This document shows positions 1 through 6,861 of a DNA stretch of 15,384 bases, in pieces. The position numbers and the translations under genes were made by a program. How positions within the stretch are numbered: the first letter of the stretch is position 1; each line of letters begins with the position of its first letter. The notes under the pieces were generated by a model. The model was not told the DNA's origin and searched no databases. It saw nothing but the letters and a program-made list of their open reading frames with translations. This stretch comes from Fidelibacterota bacterium (lineage in GTDB: Bacteria > Marinisomatota > Marinisomatia > Marinisomatales > UBA1611), in assembly GCA_002722105.1 (NCBI GenBank), contig PBKF01000033.1, forward strand, positions 1 through 15,384, given 5' to 3'.

Positions 1-277
1 CAAAAAAAGGACGACATACAAAGTCCCAGTCTTGAGCAAAATACCATGGTTAGGTAAAAAATTGTTTACATCGAATGGTATCGTTGAACGTAAAACAGAT
101 TTAATTATTCAAATAACACCTAAGATTGTTGTAGATGCATATACAGGAATTACAAAGTCTGAAGATATGGTTGAATTTGAAGATTATGTGATCAAAGGGC
201 CAAAAAATGATAAACGTGAAGATGATGATAGTCATAGTCAACAAGATCATGATGAATCTGAAGAAGATTCTGAATAA
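1..277 (+). CDS. gspD: Secretin (GspD/PilQ family), C-terminal fragment
   Basis: This is the 3' end of a gene that begins outside the window; the reading frame is open from base 2, giving 91 residues. The fragment reads KVPVLSKIPWLGKKLF, then ERKTDLIIQITPKIV. These are the two hallmark strings that close the secretin domain (PF00263), the amphipathic gate strand and the final beta-strand. Secretins form the multimeric outer-membrane channel of type II secretion systems and type IV pili. After the secretin fold the protein carries a tail of about 40 residues ending in a very acidic, Ser/His-rich stretch (DDDSHSQQDHDESEEDSE). That tail could be a pilotin-binding S-domain-like element or a flexible extension. 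GspD and PilQ cannot be told apart from this fragment. The following lipoprotein gene starts 10 bases downstream, and the ATPase and platform genes follow, so the T2SS/T4P context is firm. Confidence 0.88.
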   Translation, partial: KKRTTYKVPVLSKIPWLGKKLFTSNGIVERKTDLIIQITPKIVVDAYTGITKSEDMVEFEDYVIKGPKNDKREDDDSHSQQDHDESEEDSE

Positions 278-281
278 GGAG
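275..281 (+). promoter_or_regulatory. Shine-Dalgarno site for the Big-1 lipoprotein gene
   Basis: TAAGGAG overlaps the secretin stop codon and sits 6 bases before the ATG at 288. It decides the start. The same frame is open further upstream (an ATG at 207), but only the 288 start has a ribosome-binding site and yields an N-terminal lipoprotein signal. Confidence 0.8.
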
Positions 282-287
282 TGCAGC

Positions 288-3221
288 ATGTTTAAAATTA
301 AATCAAAATCTATTTATCCCATTTTCTACGGCATTATTTTTATGAACCTTGCTTGTGATGAAAGACTGCCTGAAGAGACCACAAACCCGAATGCTACACT
401 GACACTTAATTCCTTACAGGCTGTTACAAATGATGGTACATCAGTTGGTGAAGTTGTATCTGGCTCATCTAATATGCGTATGGTGTTTACACTGAATAAT
501 TCAGACGGAACTCCGATAAAAAATGAAAGCATCACATTTTCAGATAATGGTGGCGGTGGTGGAGACTATACTAATGGTAGGTCAGTCAATACTGATGAGA
601 ATGGAGAGGTGGTGAACACGTTTAAACCAAACAGTTCAGAAGAAATGGTTGACAGGACAACAACGCCTGATTATGAAGGTCTAACTGTTACTGCGACATA
701 TGCAAATACAACTATCACGGCAAAAGCTCAATTTAATGTTTATCAGGAAAAGGATGATGTGTGGCCATATACACTATTCGTTTCATCGGACGTGGACAAT
801 ATCAAGTTAGACAATGGCGCTACTACGGCAGAAATAGAAGCGCGACTGTTGAATAAATCAAATATACCGCTTCAAAATGTTATCCTATCATTTGATACAG
901 ATCGGGGCTTTATTGATTCTGAAGGTGAAACAGATAGCACAGGAGCAGTTACCTTAACTTTTCAGGATAATGGGGTTCCAGAAGATATTGGACCAGCAAA
1001 TATTGTATGCACATTTACCCACGAAGGTTTTGATTTGTCCATATCTGATTCGGTCCAAGTTATCATTGGAACCGATAATGGACTCTCAATGGAGATCTTA
1101 CCGGTCTCATTTGATGAATCGAATAATACGGTCGTGGTTGGTGAAGATATAGCAGGAGATGCATCTCAAACCAGGCTGATTGCAACTGTTACTGATACAG
1201 CTGGAAATCCAATATCAGGACAATCCGTAGAATTTGTTGCCACATCAAGCAATGTTGATGTGGGTACAATAAATTATCAGAGCAGTGTATCTAATTCAGA
1301 TGGGCAGGTCATTGCTCATTTTGATGACGGCGGTAATACCTATAAAGATAATCCTGGAACGCCAAATTTTGAAGGGGTAACTGTAGTCGCAAAATTTGGA
1401 GATAAAATTACAGAAGGTGAAAGATTCAATATCTATTCTGAAGATGATGTGTGGCCCTACAATCTTTTTGTTACTACAGACACAGATGTAATTGCCCTTG
1501 ATGGAGGGGAGACAGTTGCAAATATAGTAACGCGACTGCTCAATAAGCTCGGGAATCCCGTTGGGAATGCTCAAATCAATTATGAAGCCACCCTAGGTTT
1601 CATTAATGCTATAGGTTTAACAGATACTGTAGGTACTGATACTGCTATATTTACAGATTTAGGCAACCCGGAAGATGTTGGTGTATCCGATATTTCGGCG
1701 ACGTTTTCTCACCCAGGGTTTTCATCAACCTTAATCCAAGATTCACTACAGGTCTATATAGAAGATCCATCTTTTCAAACCTGTGCGTTTATGGAGATTC
1801 CAGCGTCAATACCAGGTGATATTGTTGTTAGAGATGGTGGTGGGCTTGAGTCGACTTTTATTAAGGCAGAAGTCTATGATGATAATGGAACACTAATAAA
1901 CACACCAACCCCAGTCGTCTTCACAATTGAACCTTTAGTTGGTGACGCTTACTTAGAGACACCTGGGCAAACATCAGCTACAATTTATACTGTGAATGGT
2001 GTGGCGACTGTTTCTATTAATAGTGGGTCCGAACCAGGACCAGTAAGAATTGTTGCTACATGTGACTGTGACCAGGATGGTAGCAATGATCTAACTGTCA
2101 TTGATGTACCTGTAACAATTGCTTCTGGACAACCTCATCGTATAGAAGCTGAATATGATCCAAACAGTACTGAAGCTGTAGGTGGAGGTTTTTATCGGAC
2201 TGAGTGTGCCGCACTTGTTTCAGATATACATGGTAACCCCGTAGAAGATACAACCTACGTTTATTGGTATATTGCTCCTCTGCCTCCTGATACAACTATT
2301 GATGCTGTAGTTGAAGGCGTAAGTTTTACAAATAATGAAGGTGTTCAAAGTGGTGAAGCAACTGTTGGTATGGCAAGATCATTTATAATTTATTCCACAG
2401 ATGCTATTGGTGATATTGGAAAAGTTAGGGCAACAACAGCAACTGGTGATTTGGATGGTGATGGTGAAAGTGATTTTCTATCGTCTTACATTAATGAAGG
2501 TGAAGGAGATGCTACCTTGTTTTTCCTTCCAGGAGCAGTGACACTTACATCGAATGCAACTTACCATGATTTCAGTATACCATTTCCTACAGACTCAGTT
2601 GATATCACAGTTACAGCGATTGTTATTGATTATTATGGAAACCCAGTAGTAGGTGCTCCAGTGTCATTTGTAGGTACAGGTGTCAGTCGCTGGGTTGAAG
2701 TAGGATATGAAGTCTACGAAGATTGGGGGCTGGATACTTTGGAAGACTCAGGAGATATATTAGCTGGCGAAAATGATGGCTGTTTTTCATGGAGGGATTA
2801 TGGGGCTGATGATGACCCTGAAACCATAGATTGGGGGAATTATAACAATATCCATGATGCAATTGACACAACAGGTGATGGTGAGTGGGATGTATCTGAA
2901 GTTTCTGAGAATTTTGATGATTTTGGTCTAGATGGTTTAGAAGGTACAGCTGATCAGGGAGAAGGTGACGGAGAATGGAATGGCTACTCAATGATTGGAT
3001 GCGAACCAATTGTTCTAACTGATGAAGATGGGTATGCGAGTATATCTGTTCGATATTTGAAAGAACTTTGTAATCTGGCGAATACATCAACTGATGATCC
3101 TCCAATCTGCAGTTATGATGATTTTACATCAAGTATCAGCGCTACATTAATGATTCCAACTATTACAACGAGTGATCCATTAGATATTTTATTGGTTCGA
3201 TCTCCAGTAGAGTGCGATTAA
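288..3221 (+). CDS. Large Ig-like (Big-1-type) repeat lipoprotein in the secretion operon
   Basis: The protein has 977 residues from the ATG at 288. The N-terminus is a short signal with a lipobox-like end (M-N-L-A-C, Cys23) and acidic residues at +2/+3 (DE). In Bacteroidetes-like phyla such acidic residues can favour surface exposure. The body is a string of beta-sandwich modules of the bacterial Ig-like/invasin type, recognisable by repeated 'D..GNP..G..V.F' and 'T...G.a...f' patterns. A Big-1-like plus 'DDVWPY' module pair occurs twice, about 230 residues apart (DDVWPY at 156 and 386). Further Ig-like modules run from about residue 500 to the end. There is a DLDGDGESD calcium-loop-like motif at 721, and an Asp/Gly-rich insert at about 812-900 with GLDGL and GEGDGEW elements. 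The gene sits between secretin and GspE genes. Its role is unknown; it could be a surface adhesin, a secretin-associated cap or pilotin substitute, or a substrate of the system. The domain type is a confident call; the function is not. Confidence 0.8.
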   Translation: MFKIKSKSIYPIFYGIIFMNLACDERLPEETTNPNATLTLNSLQAVTNDGTSVGEVVSGSSNMRMVFTLNNSDGTPIKNESITFSDNGGGGGDYTNGRSVNTDENGEVVNTFKPNSSEEMVDRTTTPDYEGLTVTATYANTTITAKAQFNVYQEKDDVWPYTLFVSSDVDNIKLDNGATTAEIEARLLNKSNIPLQNVILSFDTDRGFIDSEGETDSTGAVTLTFQDNGVPEDIGPANIVCTFTHEGFDLSISDSVQVIIGTDNGLSMEILPVSFDESNNTVVVGEDIAGDASQTRLIATVTDTAGNPISGQSVEFVATSSNVDVGTINYQSSVSNSDGQVIAHFDDGGNTYKDNPGTPNFEGVTVVAKFGDKITEGERFNIYSEDDVWPYNLFVTTDTDVIALDGGETVANIVTRLLNKLGNPVGNAQINYEATLGFINAIGLTDTVGTDTAIFTDLGNPEDVGVSDISATFSHPGFSSTLIQDSLQVYIEDPSFQTCAFMEIPASIPGDIVVRDGGGLESTFIKAEVYDDNGTLINTPTPVVFTIEPLVGDAYLETPGQTSATIYTVNGVATVSINSGSEPGPVRIVATCDCDQDGSNDLTVIDVPVTIASGQPHRIEAEYDPNSTEAVGGGFYRTECAALVSDIHGNPVEDTTYVYWYIAPLPPDTTIDAVVEGVSFTNNEGVQSGEATVGMARSFIIYSTDAIGDIGKVRATTATGDLDGDGESDFLSSYINEGEGDATLFFLPGAVTLTSNATYHDFSIPFPTDSVDITVTAIVIDYYGNPVVGAPVSFVGTGVSRWVEVGYEVYEDWGLDTLEDSGDILAGENDGCFSWRDYGADDDPETIDWGNYNNIHDAIDTTGDGEWDVSEVSENFDDFGLDGLEGTADQGEGDGEWNGYSMIGCEPIVLTDEDGYASISVRYLKELCNLANTSTDDPPICSYDDFTSSISATLMIPTITTSDPLDILLVRSPVECD
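405..1764 (+). repeat. Tandem duplication of a ~230-residue two-domain module
   Basis: Two diverged copies lie at about 405-1074 and 1095-1764, inside the lipoprotein gene. The clearest anchors are GATGATGTGTGGCC at 753 and again at 1443, exactly 690 bases (230 codons) apart. At protein level 'TPDYEGLTVTA...FNVYQEKDDVWPY' in the first copy pairs with 'TPNFEGVTVVA...FNIYSEDDVWPY' in the second. 'ARLLNK', 'PEDIG' and 'DSVQV' pair with 'TRLLNK', 'PEDVG' and 'DSLQV'. Copy boundaries are approximate. Confidence 0.8.
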
Positions 3222-3226
3222 TACTG

Positions 3227-3232
3227 AAAGGA
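3227..3232 (+). promoter_or_regulatory. Shine-Dalgarno site for gspE
   Basis: AAAGGA lies 8 bases before the ATG at 3241, in the short gap after the lipoprotein stop codon. It supports that ATG as the ATPase start. Confidence 0.65.
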
Positions 3233-3240
3233 AATATTTT

Positions 3241-4959
3241 ATGAATGATTTTAACCCACAATTTTCAAAATTAGGTGAGATACTTCTTCATAATGAAAAA
3301 GTCACAGAAGGCCAATTAAATGAAGGGTTAGCACAACAAAAATCAACTAATGAAAAAATAGGCGTTACTCTTATTGAGATGGGTATCATTGAAGAAGATG
3401 ATTTTGTAACGGCTTTTGCTCAACAGTTAGGATACCGCAAAGCAGACAACTTTATTTTACTGGAAGCCGATGCCAATATTGCTGCCATGATACCTGAAGA
3501 TTTTGCCAGAACGAACAGAGTATTGGCAGTAAACAAAAATGATTCAGCAATTACCGTTGCCATGGAAGATCCTGAAGATTTAGTGGCTATTGATTCCATC
3601 AAGCGATTAACAAGCCTTAACCCTGATATTATTGTCTGTGGACATGAAATGATGGAAAAGTCACTAGATAGAGTTTATGGAGAGATCCAAAAAACTGCAG
3701 AAGTGAGTGATGTATTAGACAATATTACAGTTATCTCTGGTGATGAAGGATCTAAAGAAGAAGTTAATCTATCTCCGGACAAAGCTTCAGAAGAAGATGC
3801 TCCTATTGTAAAGTTAGTTAATTTGATTTTACAGGAATCCATTAAAGAGCGTGCGACAGATGTGCATATTGAACCTATGGAAAAACAGCTTTATGTACGA
3901 ATTCGCATTGACGGTGTACTCCAGACGATTATGACACCACCAGTCACATCCTTAAGTGGTTTAGTAACCCGAATTAAGATTCTGTCAAAATTAAATATTG
4001 CAGAGAAAAGATTACCCCAGGACGGTAGATTTTCAATAAAGTCTCCTGGAAAAGAGCTCGACGTTCGTGTCTCAATACTGCCAACCGTTTATGGGGAAAA
4101 GATTGTAATGCGTCTTTTAGATAAAACTGGATTTGATTTCAATTTAACTTCATTAGGTTTTCCTAAAAGAAATCTTGGGGTTTTTAAAAAGGTAATTAAT
4201 CAGCCTTACGGTATGGTTGTGGTATCCGGCCCAACAGGCTCCGGTAAATCGACAAGCCTATACGCTGCTTTAAAAGAGATCAAAAGTGAACGAACCAATA
4301 TAACTACTGTTGAAGATCCAGTGGAATACCAGTTAGATGGAGTGAACCAGGTACAGGTATTTGAAGATATTGGACTTACATTTGGTTCAACGCTGCGTTC
4401 AATCTTGCGCCAAGATCCTGATGTGTTGCTTATTGGCGAAATCCGTGATGGTGAAACAGCGGATATTGCGGTAAAGTTTGCACTGACTGGTCACTTAGTC
4501 TTTTCAACGGTTCACGCAAATGATGCTCCGGGAACATTAACACGTTTGCTTGATATTGGAATTGCACCGTTTCTGGTTGGTTCTTGTTTAAATCTGGTTA
4601 TGGCCCAGCGTTTGGTAAGGCGTATATGTAAATCATGCAAAGAAGAATATAAACCATCAAATGAAGAATTAGCATTGGTTGGCTTAGAATCAAGCCGTAT
4701 AAAAGGGCCGCTTTACCATGGAAAAGGGTGTACAGAATGCCGAAATACGGGCTACAAGGGACGATTAGCAATTTTTGAAATGATACCAATGGCAAGAGAA
4801 CTCAGAAAACTTGTTTTTGACAATGCTAATGAAGATGATATAAGACAGGCTGCCTTAGATAATGGAATGGTAACATTGAGGGAAGCTGGGTTAGAACGTA
4901 TTTTGGATGGTACAACATCTATAGAAGAAGTTATGAGATCAACAGTTGAAGATTTATAG
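3241..4959 (+). CDS. gspE: Type II secretion / type IV pilus assembly ATPase (GspE/PilB family)
   Basis: This 572-residue cytoplasmic hexameric ATPase powers pseudopilus or pilus assembly. The N-terminal region (about 1-150) is of the T2SSE_N/MshEN type. Residues 10-33 and 39-62 form two related 24-residue motifs (KLGEILL...L..GL.QQ and KIGVTLI..GII...F...FAQQ) separated by five residues, the layout of the MshEN cyclic-di-GMP-binding motif, though with Lys at the Arg position. The C-terminal ATPase domain carries Walker A GPTGSGKST (330-338), the Asp box VEDPVEY from 357, Walker B LLIGEIRD (396-403), and a zinc-binding tetracysteine (Cys463, 466, 497, 500). All key residues are present and the length is typical. 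The stop codon TAG overlaps the GTG start of the next gene by one base, implying coupled translation with the platform protein. Confidence 0.95.
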   Translation: MNDFNPQFSKLGEILLHNEKVTEGQLNEGLAQQKSTNEKIGVTLIEMGIIEEDDFVTAFAQQLGYRKADNFILLEADANIAAMIPEDFARTNRVLAVNKNDSAITVAMEDPEDLVAIDSIKRLTSLNPDIIVCGHEMMEKSLDRVYGEIQKTAEVSDVLDNITVISGDEGSKEEVNLSPDKASEEDAPIVKLVNLILQESIKERATDVHIEPMEKQLYVRIRIDGVLQTIMTPPVTSLSGLVTRIKILSKLNIAEKRLPQDGRFSIKSPGKELDVRVSILPTVYGEKIVMRLLDKTGFDFNLTSLGFPKRNLGVFKKVINQPYGMVVVSGPTGSGKSTSLYAALKEIKSERTNITTVEDPVEYQLDGVNQVQVFEDIGLTFGSTLRSILRQDPDVLLIGEIRDGETADIAVKFALTGHLVFSTVHANDAPGTLTRLLDIGIAPFLVGSCLNLVMAQRLVRRICKSCKEEYKPSNEELALVGLESSRIKGPLYHGKGCTECRNTGYKGRLAIFEMIPMARELRKLVFDNANEDDIRQAALDNGMVTLREAGLERILDGTTSIEEVMRSTVEDL

Positions 4960-6206
4960 TGGCTATTTTTTCCTATTTAACTAAAAATTCAGAAGGACAG
5001 CGTAAGGAAGGGGAAATACGTGCAGACTCTCTGGACTTAGCCATTCAAAAATTATCGGCAAATGGCCAAATGGTCATCACATTGAAGGAAGTGGATGATT
5101 CATTTGATTTTCTAGGACCATTTATAGATGAGATACAACTTTCTATTGAAAGGGCTAAGAATAGAATACCTCTTTCAAATATTGTATTTTTTACACGCCA
5201 GTTAGCAACAATGTTTGCTGCTGGTTTGACACTTGAAAGAGCTATACACAGTCTTGGAGCTGAAGAAAAGCACAAAAAGTTTAAACGAATTCTAACCACT
5301 GTAAGTGAAAATATCAGAAAGGGTCTTAACCTTTCCGAATCTTTATCAAGACATCCCGGTGTATTCAATACTTTGTTTGTCGCCATGGTGAAAGCTGGTG
5401 AAGTAAGTGGTAACCTAAATGAAATACTAGAACAATTATCATCCTATCTAGAAAGTCTAGATGATACACGACGAAAGGTAAAATCAGCCATGAGCTATCC
5501 GATCTTTATGGTTGTTTTTCTTGGCGTAATGCTTCTTGTCATGATGTTACTTATCATTCCTAAATTTTCTGAAGTATATGCAACTCTAGGAGCGTCACTA
5601 CCTCTGGCCACACGTAAAATGATTGATTTAAGTGCTTGGTTGCAGGCTAATGCTGGATTTATGATCTTTATGGGATTCATTGTTGTTTTTATAATATGGT
5701 TGATTTCTAAAACTCAACGTGGTGGATTTGTAATTGACTCATTTAAACTAAAAGTCCCCGTATTTGGAGTATTATTAGAACAATCTATACTAAATAAATT
5801 TTGTAAGACTTTTGGAATTTTAATTGGTGCTGGTGTACCTGTTTTAGAATCCACAGCATTATTGAAAAAAGTTGTTGATAACCGTGTCTATGAAAAAGCT
5901 GTTGAAGATGCATCTGATTACATACGAGATGGATATAATATTTCAACAGCTCTCCGTCGTACAGAAGTATTCCCATCAATACTGTTACAATTAGCTTCCA
6001 CTGGTGAAGAGACCGGTGAATTAGATGATTTGCTAGATCGCGCCGCTGATTACTACCAGAAGCAAGTAGATGCATTGGTAGAGAGAATGACCACCTTAAT
6101 TGAGCCATTGTTAATCCTGATGGTGGGTGCTATTTTAGCGTTGATGGTTGTCCTGACATATTTACCTGTTTTTCACATGGGTGCTGCGCTGCAATCCGGC
6201 CTGTAG
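4959..6206 (+). CDS. gspF: Type II secretion inner-membrane platform protein (GspF/PilC family)
   Basis: The 415-residue polytopic protein anchors the ATPase at the inner membrane and transmits its motion to the growing (pseudo)pilus. Two T2SSF (PF00482) cytoplasmic repeats are visible. The first, at about 73-197, contains FFTRQLATMFAAGLTLERA; the second, at about 276-399, contains FCKTFGILIGAGVPVLES and TGEETGELDD. Predicted membrane spans lie at about 182-202, 232-250 and 380-402, matching the three-span family layout. The start is GTG, in a one-base overlap with the gspE stop; no strong Shine-Dalgarno is seen, as expected for reinitiation. Length and motifs are canonical, so GspF/PilC is secure, but T2SS versus T4P assignment is not. 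Confidence 0.95.
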   Translation: MAIFSYLTKNSEGQRKEGEIRADSLDLAIQKLSANGQMVITLKEVDDSFDFLGPFIDEIQLSIERAKNRIPLSNIVFFTRQLATMFAAGLTLERAIHSLGAEEKHKKFKRILTTVSENIRKGLNLSESLSRHPGVFNTLFVAMVKAGEVSGNLNEILEQLSSYLESLDDTRRKVKSAMSYPIFMVVFLGVMLLVMMLLIIPKFSEVYATLGASLPLATRKMIDLSAWLQANAGFMIFMGFIVVFIIWLISKTQRGGFVIDSFKLKVPVFGVLLEQSILNKFCKTFGILIGAGVPVLESTALLKKVVDNRVYEKAVEDASDYIRDGYNISTALRRTEVFPSILLQLASTGEETGELDDLLDRAADYYQKQVDALVERMTTLIEPLLILMVGAILALMVVLTYLPVFHMGAALQSGL

Positions 6207-6208
6207 AA

Positions 6209-6853
6209 GTGGAATTACTTTTAACAACAATTTGTGGATGCCTATCAGGGTTTGGATTGAAACAAACCATTAATTGGCTAAGTATTGATGGGTATCACAT
6301 TAAACCAAAAAATATTCTTCTAGAATTAATGTGTAGTTTAATCTGGATATGGGCTTTCCGAAGCCTGCCTCTAAGTGAAGCGATTATTTTTGCATTTATT
6401 TCCACATTGCTTGTGGGGATCGGAGTTATAGATTTTTACACATTTCAAATTCCATTGATTTTTATCCTTCTGGGTGTCATCGGTATAATTGTAAATGTTT
6501 TACTTAAGTTAACCTATATTACTGCAGCGCTTTGGGGAATTTTCGTTGGTGCAGTTATTCCTCTGATAATAATGTTACTTCTGAAGATGGTTACTAAAAG
6601 ACAGGGGATGGGATATGGTGATATTCAAATGGGAATTGTACTTGGAGCATGGTTAGGCCCTATGAGAATGGCAATAACGCTATTTTCTGCTTCACTATTG
6701 AGTTTATTTACATGGTTAGCCGTTTCATTGGTGAAAGACTTTGACAAAGATCGGGCATTGCCAATGGCACCATTTTTAGCCGTATCAGGTATTGGTGTTT
6801 ATGTGGGCAGTATTTATTACCCGGGATTTTTTCACTTATTGATCATATATTAG
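6209..6853 (+). CDS. Prepilin peptidase (A24 family), methylase-lacking short form
   Basis: This 214-residue, highly hydrophobic aspartic protease would cleave the leader peptides of type IV (pseudo)pilins at the inner membrane. The two catalytic Asp motifs are present: GVIDFYTFQIP (Asp75) and GMGYGD (133-138, Asp138), followed by the family's LPMAPFLA string near 184. The classical bifunctional PilD/GspO of about 250-290 residues has an N-terminal methyltransferase region with two CxxC pairs. Here only about 35 residues precede the 'PKNILLEL' segment and no CxxC occurs, so the zinc-bearing methylase part is missing. The start is GTG, two bases after the gspF stop. An ATG at 6331 would remove the first membrane segment and is less likely. 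No pilin gene is visible in the window; pseudopilins probably lie upstream of the secretin or elsewhere. Confidence 0.85.
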   Translation: MELLLTTICGCLSGFGLKQTINWLSIDGYHIKPKNILLELMCSLIWIWAFRSLPLSEAIIFAFISTLLVGIGVIDFYTFQIPLIFILLGVIGIIVNVLLKLTYITAALWGIFVGAVIPLIIMLLLKMVTKRQGMGYGDIQMGIVLGAWLGPMRMAITLFSASLLSLFTWLAVSLVKDFDKDRALPMAPFLAVSGIGVYVGSIYYPGFFHLLIIY

Positions 6854-6861
6854 AGGCTCTT

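Noticed and set aside
207..287. In-frame ATG at 207 as the start of the Ig-like lipoprotein
   Set aside because: It would overlap the secretin gene by 71 bases, lacks a ribosome-binding site and would bury the lipoprotein signal; the ATG at 288 has TAAGGAG at ideal spacing.
2683..3105. Minus-strand open frame opposite the Asp/Gly-rich insert (His/Gln/Leu-rich product)
   Set aside because: It is a shadow of GAT/GGT-rich coding on the + strand, has repetitive low-complexity composition, and no ribosome-binding site or neighbours.
5785..6108. Minus-strand open frame opposite gspF
   Set aside because: The + strand frame encodes the conserved second T2SSF domain; the antisense product shows no recognisable motif.
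1..6853. Interpreting region 1 as a Tad or type III system because of the secretin
   Set aside because: GspE with tetracysteine and MshEN-type N-terminus, a two-repeat GspF and an A24 peptidase fit T2SS/T4P; Tad ATPases (CpaF) and paired TadB/TadC are not present.
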